Source: Pontimicrobium sp. SW4
GTDB lineage: Bacteria > Bacteroidota > Bacteroidia > Flavobacteriales > Flavobacteriaceae
Direction: 5' to 3'
Length of the DNA: 64,000 nt
NCBI RefSeq assembly: GCF_039954625.1
Contig: NZ_CP157199.1
Location: 3,367,249 to 3,431,248 of the forward strand
Shown: one piece after another, positions 30,737 to 40,952 of the stretch
Layout: each line of letters begins with the position of its first letter
How positions within the stretch are numbered: position 1 is the stretch's first letter
Notes under the pieces: model-generated
The model's input: only the letters and a program-made list of their open reading frames with translations
What the model was told of the DNA's origin: nothing
Databases searched by the model: none
Translations under genes and position numbers: made by a program

Positions 30737-33700
30737 ATGAAATTAACACTAACTTTTTTCTTTTTTTTCTTTTGTTTTTTGAGCTTTTCTCAAGGGCAAA
30801 CTTCTAATTACAAGACTAAAAAGGTTATTGTTAAAGATTCTATATTGGTGGATAGTGTGAGTATTAATTCTAGTAAATTTTTAGTAAAGCTTAAAAGTGG
30901 AGTTGCTTTAGATTCTACGTTTTATACTATTGATTTTTCTAGAGCGCTTTTAACTTTTAAAAAACCTATTGAAACCGATTCTATTATTATAGAATATTTG
31001 CGTTACCCAGACTTTTTAACAAGAACCTATAAGCAATTAGATGAGAGTATTATTGTTGAAAACACAAGTAATTTAGATAAGTTATATAAGTTATCACAAC
31101 CAAGTGAAACAAATAACTTTATTCCTTTTGATGGTTTAACAACAACTGGAAGTATTTCAAGAGGTGTTACTATTGGGAATAATCAAAATTCGGTTTTAAA
31201 TAGTGAATTGGATTTACAAATTTTAGGTAAATTAAATGATAAAGTTTCATTGAGAGCCTCTATACAAGATGCTAATATTCCATTACAAGAAAGTGGTTAT
31301 TCACAGCGTTTGGATGAATTTGACCAAATATTTATTGAATTGTATAGTGATACTTGGAATATACGTGCTGGAGATATCGATTTGCAAAACACAGATTCTT
31401 ATTTCGGACAATTTTCAAAGCGTGTTCAAGGACTCTCTATTAATGCTAATTTAAATGGAAACGATTCTAAATCGAATGTTTTTGCAGCTGGAGCTTTGGT
31501 TAGAGGACAATTTAGTAGTAGTACTTTTAAAGGACAAGAAGGTAATCAAGGACCGTATAAATTGCAAGGACAAAATGGCGAACTATTTGTGTTAATTGTG
31601 TCTGGTAGTGAAACAGTGTATGTAAATGGAATTGCTTTAGAACGAGGCGAGAATAACGACTACATTATTGATTATAATGCAGGCGAAATTATTTTTAATG
31701 CAACCTATCCTATTACTTCCGAAATGCGAATTGTAGTAGATTATCAATTTAGTGATAGAAATTATTCACGATTTGTTGGTTATGGAGGAGGCAATTATCA
31801 AAGCGAAAAATTAAAAATAGGTGCTTCGGTTTATACCGAAAATGATGCAAAAAACCAGCCATTACAGCAAAATCTTTCGACAGAACAAGTACAAATATTA
31901 AAAGATGCAGGAGACGATAGTACTTTAATGGTAGCACCTTCGGCAGTTCCTGAAGCTTTTAATGAGAATAGAATTCTGTATAAAAAAGAAATTATAAGTG
32001 GTGTTGAAGCATTCGTATTTTCTAATGACCCAAATGATGAACTATTTGGTGTAAGGTTTACAATAGTTGGTGATAATCAAGGCAATTATATAGTGAGTAA
32101 CACCAATGCTATTTCTACAATTTATGAATACGTAGAACCAATTTTAGGTGTGCCTCAAGGAAATTACGAGCCTATATTACAATTAATCGCTCCAACAAAA
32201 TTACAAATAGCTGTTGTAAATGGGGCTTATAGACCTTCGGAAAAAACAACTGTTGATTTTGAAATTTCTGCTAGCAAAAACGATCTTAACACATTTTCGG
32301 CATTAGATGACACAAATAATAATGGATTTGCTGGCAAATTAAAAATCACCCAAAATATTATTAAAAATGATAGTCTCTGGAATTTAAATGCCTTTGTTGA
32401 TGGGGATTATATTCAAAAAGATTTTAAAACTATTGAGCGTTTATATTATGCGGAATTTAATAGAGATTGGAATTTAGATATGCCTCTTGGAAATCAACAA
32501 TTATTTAAAACAGGGTTGCAGTTAGTTCATAGTAATAAAGGCATAGCTACCTATCAATTTGAGCATTTAGGGTATTCTGAAAATTTTAATGGGAATCGAC
32601 ATGTTATTTTAGCTGATTTGAGGTTAGGAAGGTTTAATGTATTTTCCAATTCAAGCTTTTTAGCATCCAGTTCAAGTTTAAATACTTCGGAATTTTCAAG
32701 ATCTTTTAACAGAATTGCTTATAATTTTAATAAAGGATGGATTGGAACAAAAGTGGCTATTGAAGATAATGAGCAAAAGGAAAAATTAACGAATACATTA
32801 ACATCTTTAAGTCAAAAATTTTCATCTTATGAAGTGTTTACAGGAATTGGTGATAGTACCAACGTATTTGTGGAAGTTGGTTATAAAAATAGGGTAAACG
32901 ATAGTATTAAGAATGGGCAACTTCAAAAGGTAAATACATCTAATACATATTATATAAATTCAAAGCTTATACAAAATAATAATACCAATTTAAGCATTTA
33001 TACAAATTACCGTCTTTTAAACAGTGAGGATGATACTGTTGATGATGAACAGTCTCTAAACTCAAGGATTCAATACAACCAAAAACTATTTAAGCAAGTT
33101 TTACTTTGGAATACAGTTTTTGAAACTAACTCTGGAACATTACCTCAGCAAGAATTTACCTATGTTGAAGTTGAACCAGGACAAGGGACTTATACTTGGA
33201 TTGACTATAATAACAATGGGATTCAAGAACTAGAAGAATTTGAAGTAGCACAATTTCAAGACCAAGGAAAGTATATAAGAGTATTATTGCCAAATCAAAT
33301 ATTCTTGAAAACGCATCAAAATAGATTAAGTCAAACATTAACTATTAATCCATCAATTTGGTCATCATCAGAAAATAAGAGTGAAAAATTCTGGTCTCAT
33401 TTTTATAATCAGACATCTTACTTAATTGATAGAAAAGTAAAAAGAGAAGGAAATAATTTTAACCTAAATCCTTTTGAGAGTAATGCGGAAAATCAATTAG
33501 GGCTACAATTAAATTTTAGAAATGTGCTATTTTTTAATCGAGGAAAGCAGCATTATACAACATCTTATACATACTTATCTAATAAAGCTCGAAATGTTTT
33601 GTCTTTCGGCTTTATTGAAAATAATTTGAAGAGCCATCAATTAAACTTTAGTCATAAAATAATAAATACGTGGCTGCTAACTTTAGGATCGTCATTCAAT

Positions 33701-34147
33701 ACGAATAAAAGTAACAGCGAAAATTTTGTAAGCAAGAATTATAACATTGATGAAACAAAATTAATCCCAAAACTCTCATATTTGTTTAATGATTCTTCAC
33801 GTTTTGATGTGTACTACCAATATTCAAACAAAGAAAATAAAATTGGTGGATTAGAAACATTAAATCAGCAAAAGTATGGAATGTCTTTTGCGATTTCAAA
33901 TAGCCAAAAATCGACAATTACTGGAGAGGTTAACTATTTTTCAAATAAGTTTGAGGGAAATTCAAATTCACCAGTCGGTTATCAAATGATGGAAGGTTTA
34001 CAACCCGGAAAAAACTTTACTTGGAGTTTGTTGGCTCAAAAAAGACTAACAAAATTTTTAGATTTAAATATTAATTATTTTGGAAGAAAAAGCGAAATGA
34101 GTAAAACTATTCATACTGGAACAATACAGCTTAAAGCCTATTTTTAA
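30737..34147 (+). CDS. Large predicted outer-membrane beta-barrel protein of unknown function
   Basis: 1136 aa with a long hydrophobic signal peptide ending SFSQ. The mature protein has alternating polar and aromatic residues typical of amphipathic strands, in particular from ~340 onward, and ends with the strand GTIQLKAYF whose terminal Phe is the usual barrel-insertion signal. The N-terminal ~330 residues contain SISRGVTIGNNQNSVLNSEL and FYTIDFSRALLTF and look periplasmic. I recognise no named family; length and architecture recall conserved flavobacterial proteins of unknown role. It stands alone, 60 bp before the metal-efflux unit. Confidence 0.75.
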   Translation: MKLTLTFFFFFFCFLSFSQGQTSNYKTKKVIVKDSILVDSVSINSSKFLVKLKSGVALDSTFYTIDFSRALLTFKKPIETDSIIIEYLRYPDFLTRTYKQLDESIIVENTSNLDKLYKLSQPSETNNFIPFDGLTTTGSISRGVTIGNNQNSVLNSELDLQILGKLNDKVSLRASIQDANIPLQESGYSQRLDEFDQIFIELYSDTWNIRAGDIDLQNTDSYFGQFSKRVQGLSINANLNGNDSKSNVFAAGALVRGQFSSSTFKGQEGNQGPYKLQGQNGELFVLIVSGSETVYVNGIALERGENNDYIIDYNAGEIIFNATYPITSEMRIVVDYQFSDRNYSRFVGYGGGNYQSEKLKIGASVYTENDAKNQPLQQNLSTEQVQILKDAGDDSTLMVAPSAVPEAFNENRILYKKEIISGVEAFVFSNDPNDELFGVRFTIVGDNQGNYIVSNTNAISTIYEYVEPILGVPQGNYEPILQLIAPTKLQIAVVNGAYRPSEKTTVDFEISASKNDLNTFSALDDTNNNGFAGKLKITQNIIKNDSLWNLNAFVDGDYIQKDFKTIERLYYAEFNRDWNLDMPLGNQQLFKTGLQLVHSNKGIATYQFEHLGYSENFNGNRHVILADLRLGRFNVFSNSSFLASSSSLNTSEFSRSFNRIAYNFNKGWIGTKVAIEDNEQKEKLTNTLTSLSQKFSSYEVFTGIGDSTNVFVEVGYKNRVNDSIKNGQLQKVNTSNTYYINSKLIQNNNTNLSIYTNYRLLNSEDDTVDDEQSLNSRIQYNQKLFKQVLLWNTVFETNSGTLPQQEFTYVEVEPGQGTYTWIDYNNNGIQELEEFEVAQFQDQGKYIRVLLPNQIFLKTHQNRLSQTLTINPSIWSSSENKSEKFWSHFYNQTSYLIDRKVKREGNNFNLNPFESNAENQLGLQLNFRNVLFFNRGKQHYTTSYTYLSNKARNVLSFGFIENNLKSHQLNFSHKIINTWLLTLGSSFNTNKSNSENFVSKNYNIDETKLIPKLSYLFNDSSRFDVYYQYSNKENKIGGLETLNQQKYGMSFAISNSQKSTITGEVNYFSNKFEGNSNSPVGYQMMEGLQPGKNFTWSLLAQKRLTKFLDLNINYFGRKSEMSKTIHTGTIQLKAYF

Positions 34148-34218
34148 GTGCTATTGTTTAACAATGTAACCTAAGTGTCAATTAATCTTAAGTTTTTTAT
34201 TTATTTTTGATAGACGAT

Positions 34219-34608
34219 ATGACAAAGTTGTTTTCCATACTATTTGCAAATCTGATACTTTTTCAAAGTTTCAATATTGGTTTTGATGATGTTTCTAAAC
34301 TCAATATACTTTTGGAGCACGCTTCTTTTCACCAAGAACAATATGGAGATAGTTTTTTCGAATTCATAGCAGAGCATTATGGCGAAGAATTCAAAAACCA
34401 TAGCAACGAACATAAAGAACACGAAGACCTTCCGTTTAAGCATGATCAACAAACTTGCCAACATTCTCCTACTATTTTTATTCAGCATTCTGCAACATTT
34501 GAAATAAAAGAATATGCATTTATTGATGCTTCAAAAACCTTCTTTTATAAAGATTCTTATTCTTTATTTGAAAAGCATTCTGTTTTTCAACCACCACGAT
34601 TAGCATAA
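34219..34608 (+). CDS. Small His/Glu-rich protein leading the metal-efflux operon
   Basis: 129 aa from the ATG at 34219 (a TTG four codons upstream is less likely). A hydrophobic start (KLFSILFANLILFQSF) suggests export. The rest is rich in His, Glu, Phe and Tyr, with HASFHQEQ, HYGEEFKNHSNEHKEHED and KHDQQTCQHSP, good candidates for metal coordination. Comparable proteins often precede CusA/CzcA genes in flavobacteria. A periplasmic metal-binding or sensing role is inferred from composition and position. Confidence 0.7.
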   Translation: MTKLFSILFANLILFQSFNIGFDDVSKLNILLEHASFHQEQYGDSFFEFIAEHYGEEFKNHSNEHKEHEDLPFKHDQQTCQHSPTIFIQHSATFEIKEYAFIDASKTFFYKDSYSLFEKHSVFQPPRLA

Positions 34609-34678
34609 TTCATCACTGTTTAAATCATTTATTTATAAGCTATTTTCATATAGCTTACATCACATTTTACAATGAATT

Positions 34679-37600
34679 ATGTTAGAAAATATTATTCGAT
34701 TTAGCTTAAAAAATAAGCTTATTATATTACTTTTCACAGCGGTACTTGTTGGTTTTGGAATTTTTTCACTCACAAAAATATCGATTGGAGCTGTTCCAGA
34801 CATTACCAATAACCAAGTGCAAGTACTTACAACTTCCAGAAACCTGTCAACCCTAGATGTTGAGCAATTTATTACCTATCCAGTAGAACTGGAAATGGCT
34901 AATTTACCTGGAGTAAAAGAAATTAGATCGGTTTCAAAATTCGGACTTTCGGTAGTTACCATAGTTTTTGAAGATGATTTAGGAACGTATTTACCTAGAC
35001 AACTCATTGCCGAAAAAATAAAATCTGCTTCTGAGAAAATACCAGAAGGATTTGGATCGCCAGAAATGGGGCCAATTACAACTGGTTTAGGCGAAATTTA
35101 TCAATATACACTAGATGTAAGACCAGAGTTTAAAGATAAATACTCTACTGCCGATTTAAGAACTATTCAAGATTGGATAGTAAAACGACAACTCTCAGGA
35201 ATTCCAGGAGTTGTTGAAGTTAATACATGGGGAGGACATTTAAAGCAATACGAAGTAGCTATCAACCCACAAAAGCTTAAGGCAATGAATATTGCCATTT
35301 CAGATATATATTTGGCTTTAGAAAATAATAACAGTGTTGCAGGTGGAGGTTATATTGAAAAAGCTAATGAAGCCTTTTTTATTCGTGGTGAAGGGCTAAT
35401 ATCTAAGTTAGAGGATGTAGAAAATATCGTTGTTAAAAACAGCAATGGTTTTCCAGTTTATATTAAAGACATTGCAAAGGTAGGATTTGGAAGTGCTACA
35501 AGATTTGGAGCTATTACGGGAAATGGTGAAGGAGAAAAGGTACTTGGACAAATCATGATGATTAAGCACGGAAACTCCAAACAAATTATTGATGCAGTTA
35601 AAGAACGTGTGGCTTCAATACAAAAAATACTGCCTGAAGGCGTTTACATCAATGGTTTTTTAGAGCGAAGTGAACTTATAGAAAAAACTACCATGACTGT
35701 TGCCGAAAATTTAATTTTAGGATCCTTAATAGTCATTTTTATAGTGGTTTTGTTGCTTGGTAATCTGCGCTCTGGACTAGTTGTTGCTTCAGTCATTCCG
35801 TTGAGTTTATTATTTGCTATAACCTTAATGAACATATTTAAAATTGATGCTAACTTAATGAGTATGGGAGCCATCGACTTTGGTATAATTATCGATGGAG
35901 CCGTTATTATTGTCGAGTTTATAGCGTTTCAAATAGTTAGGCAAAGCGATGAAATATCAAATTTAAAGGGTGTTGAAAGACAAGGAGAAATTGATAGCAT
36001 TACATTGAAAAGTGCATCAAAAATGATGAATTCGGCCATTTTTGGTCAACTGATTATTCTTATAGTTTTTATTCCAATTTTGTCATTAAGTGGTATTGAA
36101 GGCAAGATGTTTAAGCCTATGGCGCTCACATTTAGTTTTGCGTTAATTGGAGCAATGATTTTGTGTTTAACCTACATACCTGTTATAGCCTCGTTGTTTT
36201 TGAAACCTTCTAAAAAATCAACAACAAATTTTTCTCATAGGTTAATGAAAAGAATAACTTCTTGGTACAAACCAACTATAAATTGGGCTTTGGATAACAA
36301 AAAAATGGTTATTGGTTTTGCAACGTTGCTTTTAATTATTAGCTCTTGGATTTTTACTAGAATGGGAGGCGAATTTGTGCCAACGTTGGACGAAGGAGAC
36401 TTTGTAATTCAACCCGTTTTAAAAACAGGAACATCACTTACCAAAACTATTGAAATCACCACAAAAATTGAAAAGACTTTATTGGAACAATTCCCTGAAG
36501 TAGAGCAAGTAGTAACAAGAATTGGTGCAGCCGAAGTGCCTACAGACCCAATGTCTATGGAGGAAAGTGATGTGATAATAAAATTAAAACCTAAAAACGA
36601 ATGGGTTTCGGCATCATCCAAAGATGAATTGGCCGATAAGTTTAAAGAAGCACTTGCTATTATACCAAACATGGAAGTAGAATTCACGCAACCCATTGAA
36701 ATGCGTTTCAATGAACTGGTTACTGGAGTGCGAGCAGATGTCGCCATTAAAATTTTTGGTGAAGATTTAGAAATTCTTTCAGATAAAGCGAATGAAATAA
36801 GAAATCTAATTAAAGATGTAGAAGGTGCTTCGGATATTACAGTTGAAAAAGTTGAAGGCTTACCTCAGATGAGCGTTATATATAATAGAAGTAAAATTGC
36901 GAGATATGGTTTAAATATTTCCGATTTAAATCAATTAATTTCTATGGGATTTGCTGGTGAAGCAGTTGGAAGTGTGTTTGAAGGAGAAAAGCGCTTCGAT
37001 TTAGTGTTGCGCTTAGACCAGTCACAACGAAAAAGTATTGAAAACCTCCAAAATTTATATGTCGACACACCTAACGGGTTGAAAATTCCATTAAACGAAT
37101 TAGCAGAAATAAAACATACCAAAGGTCCAGCGCAAATATCTAGAGACGATACCAAGCGACGCATTGTGGTTGGAATTAATGTAAGAAATCGTGACTTGCA
37201 ATCGGTTGTAGATGATGTAAGTCAACTAATAGATGCCAACTTAAAATTACCAGCTGGTTATAGCATTACCTATGGAGGACAATTTGAAAATCTGCAAAAT
37301 GCGACAGCCAGATTAAAAGTAGCTGTTCCTGTAGCTTTATTTCTAATTTTTATTCTCCTGTATTTTGCTTTTGGTTCAGTAAAAGAAGCATTAATGGTGT
37401 ATTCAGCAATTCCGTTGGCAGCAGTTGGAGGCGTATTATTACTTTGGATTAGAGACTTGCCTTTTAGTATTTCGGCAGGTGTTGGTTTTATAGCGCTTTT
37501 CGGTATTGCTGTATTAAATGGCATTGTCCTTATTGAGCATTTTAAATCATTAAAAGAATCTGGAACTATGAATATGAAAGTATTAATTATTAAAGGTACC

Positions 37601-38995
37601 ACCGAACGACTAAGACCTGTACTGCTTACAGCAATGGCAGCTGCTTTAGGGTTTTTACCTATGGCGGTTTCTACCAGTGCTGGAGCAGAAGTGCAACGAC
37701 CATTAGCAACAGTAGTTATTGGAGGGTTAATAACAGCAACGATACTAACCCTTGTTGTGTTGCCTGTATTGTATTCTTGGTTTGAAACTATTAAGATTAA
37801 GAAGATGAATAAGAACACAATAATAACCACTTTACTATTATTGTTTGCATTTCAAATGAATGCACAAACAAAGCCAATAACTATTGATGAAGTGTTAGCC
37901 AAAGCAATAGAAAACAATGCATCTTTAAAAGCATCAGCATTAACGGTTGAAGAGAAAGAAGCTTTGGTAAGCAGTGCGTTTAGTTTTGATAAAACAAATG
38001 TTTATTATAATTATGATGAGAGCAATCTAGCCATAAACAATGAACCATTAAAAGTCTTTGGAGTTTCACAAGATTTCAAATTTCCAACGGTGTATTTTGC
38101 TCAAAAAAAGCTTAATAAGGCAGCACAAAGCATAGCAGAAGCAAAGTACAATATCCAATTGTTAAAGGTTAAAAGAGATGTGTATTCAGCTTATTATCAA
38201 TTAGTTTATGCCAACGAAAAAGTTGCAACTATTCAATATTTAGATAGCTTGTATAAAGATTTTGCAAAAGCTTCTGAAAGACGTTTCGAATTAGGCGAAA
38301 CCAATTATCTCGAAATGATTTCAGCTAAATCAAAACAACGTCAAATAGAAATGTTATTAGGACAAGCATCAAAGGAAGTTATTGCTGCCCAACATCAGCT
38401 TAATAAAGTAGTGCAATCTGATGTATCTTCATTTAAAACGCAAGCTTCTAATAGGCTAGAATTAGAAAAAACACTTAACAGTCCTAATGATGGGTTAGCA
38501 TATTTTGAAAGTTCTAAAGATTACTACAATTCAGCAATCAATTTAGAATCGCAAAATTTGTTACCAGATGTAAGCTTCGAGTATTTTCAAGGTACAAATA
38601 GTACCTTAAATTCAAGTATAAATGGCTATCAAATAGGTGTTAAAATACCATTGTTATTTAGCGGAAATTCATCAAAAATTAAAGCTTCTAAGCTGGCTTT
38701 TAAAGTTGCTGAAGAACAGCAAAAAAATTACAGTTTAAGATATGAGGCAGAGTTTAATACACTCCTAGCAAAAATAGAGCAACTAGATGAAGCACTAATA
38801 TATTATGAAACTCAAGGAAAACATCTTTCTGAAGAGATTATTAAAACTGCCGAACAAAGTTTTAAACACGGAGAAATAGACTTTTTTCAATTCATCCAAA
38901 GTATTGAAAATGCAAAAGAAATTGAACTTAGTTACTTAGAAAATTTAAATCAATACAATCAAACAGTTATTACCATTAACAACTTAATATTATAA
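34679..38995 (+). CDS. CusA/CzcA-family heavy-metal RND pump fused to a TolC-like outer-membrane channel
   Basis: 1438 aa. Residues 1-~1040 are a heavy-metal RND transporter: GAVPDITNNQVQVLT early, twelve-helix plan with large loops, ATRFGAITGNGEGEKVLG, DFGIIIDGAVIIVE in helix 4, and a second half ending ILTLVVLPVLYSWFE. From residue 1043 a fresh signal-peptide-like segment (MNKNTIITTLLLLFAFQMNA) begins a ~395-residue TolC-type outer-membrane factor (helical, DVYSAYYQLVYANEKV and ELGETNYLEMISAKS repeats). Inner pump and outer channel are thus in one frame. It pumps metal cations such as Cu, Zn or Cd with the adaptor encoded next; the ion is not decided by sequence. Confidence 0.92.
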   Translation: MLENIIRFSLKNKLIILLFTAVLVGFGIFSLTKISIGAVPDITNNQVQVLTTSRNLSTLDVEQFITYPVELEMANLPGVKEIRSVSKFGLSVVTIVFEDDLGTYLPRQLIAEKIKSASEKIPEGFGSPEMGPITTGLGEIYQYTLDVRPEFKDKYSTADLRTIQDWIVKRQLSGIPGVVEVNTWGGHLKQYEVAINPQKLKAMNIAISDIYLALENNNSVAGGGYIEKANEAFFIRGEGLISKLEDVENIVVKNSNGFPVYIKDIAKVGFGSATRFGAITGNGEGEKVLGQIMMIKHGNSKQIIDAVKERVASIQKILPEGVYINGFLERSELIEKTTMTVAENLILGSLIVIFIVVLLLGNLRSGLVVASVIPLSLLFAITLMNIFKIDANLMSMGAIDFGIIIDGAVIIVEFIAFQIVRQSDEISNLKGVERQGEIDSITLKSASKMMNSAIFGQLIILIVFIPILSLSGIEGKMFKPMALTFSFALIGAMILCLTYIPVIASLFLKPSKKSTTNFSHRLMKRITSWYKPTINWALDNKKMVIGFATLLLIISSWIFTRMGGEFVPTLDEGDFVIQPVLKTGTSLTKTIEITTKIEKTLLEQFPEVEQVVTRIGAAEVPTDPMSMEESDVIIKLKPKNEWVSASSKDELADKFKEALAIIPNMEVEFTQPIEMRFNELVTGVRADVAIKIFGEDLEILSDKANEIRNLIKDVEGASDITVEKVEGLPQMSVIYNRSKIARYGLNISDLNQLISMGFAGEAVGSVFEGEKRFDLVLRLDQSQRKSIENLQNLYVDTPNGLKIPLNELAEIKHTKGPAQISRDDTKRRIVVGINVRNRDLQSVVDDVSQLIDANLKLPAGYSITYGGQFENLQNATARLKVAVPVALFLIFILLYFAFGSVKEALMVYSAIPLAAVGGVLLLWIRDLPFSISAGVGFIALFGIAVLNGIVLIEHFKSLKESGTMNMKVLIIKGTTERLRPVLLTAMAAALGFLPMAVSTSAGAEVQRPLATVVIGGLITATILTLVVLPVLYSWFETIKIKKMNKNTIITTLLLLFAFQMNAQTKPITIDEVLAKAIENNASLKASALTVEEKEALVSSAFSFDKTNVYYNYDESNLAINNEPLKVFGVSQDFKFPTVYFAQKKLNKAAQSIAEAKYNIQLLKVKRDVYSAYYQLVYANEKVATIQYLDSLYKDFAKASERRFELGETNYLEMISAKSKQRQIEMLLGQASKEVIAAQHQLNKVVQSDVSSFKTQASNRLELEKTLNSPNDGLAYFESSKDYYNSAINLESQNLLPDVSFEYFQGTNSTLNSSINGYQIGVKIPLLFSGNSSKIKASKLAFKVAEEQQKNYSLRYEAEFNTLLAKIEQLDEALIYYETQGKHLSEEIIKTAEQSFKHGEIDFFQFIQSIENAKEIELSYLENLNQYNQTVITINNLIL

Positions 38996-39004
38996 AACAA
39001 TAAC

Positions 39005-40141
39005 ATGAAACACATATATAGCATTTTATTTTTACTAGTCATTTTGTCTTGTGGGAATAATGAAAAAGAAACAGAGGTTAGTATAGAAAGTCAAAATTAT
39101 CCAGAAGAGATTATTGTTTCAAAATCACAATTTGAATCTGAAAACATGGAGCTTGGAGAATTGTCTTTGCAAGAGTTTAATGAAACTGTAGTAACAACTG
39201 GTTTTATAGATGTACCGCCATCTAGTAAAGCAAGCGTTACTACATTTATGCCTGGATACATTAAAAACGCACCTCTTTTAGTTGGTAATGAAGTCAGAAA
39301 AGGGCAATTATTAGTAACGTTAGAAAATCCAGAATATGTAGAGTTACAACAAAACTATTTAGAAGTTTCTAATCAACTTAAATATTTAAAATCAGAGTTT
39401 GAGAGACAATCAACTTTGTATAAAGAGAACATCACCTCTCAAAAAAATTATTTAAAAGCCGAAAGTAGTTACAAAAGTAATTTGGCGCATTATAATGGTT
39501 TAAAGCAAAATTTAAAAATGTTGAATATTAATCCATTAGATGTTGAAAACGGGAAGGTCTCATCAACAATTAACTTATACGCACCAATTAAAGGCTCAAT
39601 TACGAAAGTAAATGTAAGTAACGGTTCTTATGTGTCTTCATCTACTGAAATACTTGAAATTGTAAATACGGAACACATCCATTTAGAATTAATGGTTTTT
39701 GAAAAGGATGTCTTAAAGATAGATAAAGGACAGCCAATTAATTTTAAAACACCTGAAGCCTCAAGCGAAGTTTTTAAAGCAGATGTACATTTAGTTGGAA
39801 CATCTATAGACCCAATTAACAGAACCATAAAAGTACATGGTCATATAGAAGATGATGAACAAACATCTTTTGTTACAGGAATGTTTGTTGAAGCTCAAAT
39901 AATTACAGGATCATCTAATCTAAATGCTTTGCCAAAAACAGCAGTTACAGAAATTGAAGGCACATATTATGCTTTAATAGTTAGTAAAAAGGGTGAAGAA
40001 GAATACATTTTTGAAAAAATAGAAGTTGAAGTAGGAAAGCAAACTGAAGATTTTATAGAGGTTTTAAACACAAAAAAATTTATTGAGAAGCAATTTCTTA
40101 CTAAAGGGACTTTTATGCTCTATCTGGAGGAGAATAAGTAA
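39005..40141 (+). CDS. RND efflux periplasmic adaptor (CusB/CzcB type)
   Basis: 378 aa lipoprotein (signal ending LSC). Membrane-fusion-protein plan: beta-barrel and lipoyl halves around an alpha hairpin (YVELQQNYLEVSNQLKYLKS ... KNYLKAESSYKSN), lipoyl segments GYIKNAPLLVGNEVRKGQLL and APIKGSITKVNVSNGSYV, and a membrane-proximal domain. It joins the RND pump to the outer channel. It starts 9 nt after the pump gene, so the two are co-transcribed. Confidence 0.92.
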   Translation: MKHIYSILFLLVILSCGNNEKETEVSIESQNYPEEIIVSKSQFESENMELGELSLQEFNETVVTTGFIDVPPSSKASVTTFMPGYIKNAPLLVGNEVRKGQLLVTLENPEYVELQQNYLEVSNQLKYLKSEFERQSTLYKENITSQKNYLKAESSYKSNLAHYNGLKQNLKMLNINPLDVENGKVSSTINLYAPIKGSITKVNVSNGSYVSSSTEILEIVNTEHIHLELMVFEKDVLKIDKGQPINFKTPEASSEVFKADVHLVGTSIDPINRTIKVHGHIEDDEQTSFVTGMFVEAQIITGSSNLNALPKTAVTEIEGTYYALIVSKKGEEEYIFEKIEVEVGKQTEDFIEVLNTKKFIEKQFLTKGTFMLYLEENK

Positions 40142-40239
40142 GGATTTATTTTTTAAGATTGAGCGCAACTTTTTTATTAAAAGAACATCTTATAAAGGCA
40201 TGATTATTGATAAATCTTTTTGAACTAAAAACTAAACAA

Positions 40240-40797
40240 ATGAAAAAACCAATTCTCTTACTTACGTTGCTTTGCACAATTATGTCTTTTTCACAAGAAG
40301 TAAATGATAATTTTGATACTTCAAAAAGAGATGAACTAAAATTAAATATGACAAACCTTATAGGCTTTAAGTGGCTAGATGTTGGTTATGAACGAATTAT
40401 TAATGAAGAATCATCATTTGGTGTAGGAACACTTATTAGCTTAGGGGATGATTATGATACTGGATTAGATGAATATAGAACGTTTTCAATCACACCATAT
40501 TATAGACATTTCTTTTCTAAAAAATATGCACAAGGATTTTTTGTAGAAGCTTTTGGTATGTTGCATTCTGGAAAAGAAGAAACCTATGTATATTATGATG
40601 AGTTACCAAATGTCTATGGAGAATATAATGAAGATAATTATACCGATTTTGCGGTTGGAATTTCAGCAGGTGCAAAATTTGTCACCAAACGAGGGTTTAT
40701 TGCCGAAATATATTTAGGAATAGGAAGAGATTTACTTGGTAATAGTGATATTGAAGTTGTTGGTCGTGGTGGTATAGCTATTGGATATAGGTTTTAA
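40240..40797 (+). CDS. Predicted outer-membrane beta-barrel protein
   Basis: 185 aa from the ATG at 40240, which opens a signal peptide (MKKPILLLTLLCTIMSFSQ). The 11 codons upstream in the same frame lack a reason to be translated. The mature chain is a small eight-strand-type barrel (KWLDVGYERIINEESSFGVG, ITPYYRHFFSKKYAQGFFVE, GAKFVTKRGFIAEIYLGIG) and ends GIAIGYRF with terminal Phe, like DUF3575 proteins. Function unknown. A repeat element at 40810-40924 separates it from the glycyl-tRNA synthetase gene. Confidence 0.78.
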   Translation: MKKPILLLTLLCTIMSFSQEVNDNFDTSKRDELKLNMTNLIGFKWLDVGYERIINEESSFGVGTLISLGDDYDTGLDEYRTFSITPYYRHFFSKKYAQGFFVEAFGMLHSGKEETYVYYDELPNVYGEYNEDNYTDFAVGISAGAKFVTKRGFIAEIYLGIGRDLLGNSDIEVVGRGGIAIGYRF

Positions 40798-40809
40798 TAG
40801 ATAAATATA

Positions 40810-40924
40810 AAAGAGGCAATCTTAAAAGTAATATTTTGTCAACCTGAACTTTAATAATCAAAATAATACGATTCTGAAATAAATTCAGAATGACGCTTTT
40901 TAGTTCATTTAAGACAGCCTCTTT
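40810..40924. repeat. Inverted-repeat element with an inner hairpin, possibly a dispersed repeat
   Basis: Ends AAAGAGGCAATCTTAAA (40810-40826) and TTTAAGACAGCCTCTTT (40908-40924) are imperfectly complementary. Inside is ATTCTGAAATAAATTCAGAAT (40871-40891), a near-perfect palindrome of a kind I recall as frequent in flavobacterial intergenic regions. The right end with T-run would also end transcription of the gene before it. Confidence 0.55.
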
Positions 40925-40952
40925 TTTTAGATTTCTGCTTTTTGGTAGTACT

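Noticed and set aside
37270..37830. 186-codon minus-strand ORF opposite the CusA gene
   Set aside because: Antisense shadow of a conserved transporter; no start context or homology pattern.
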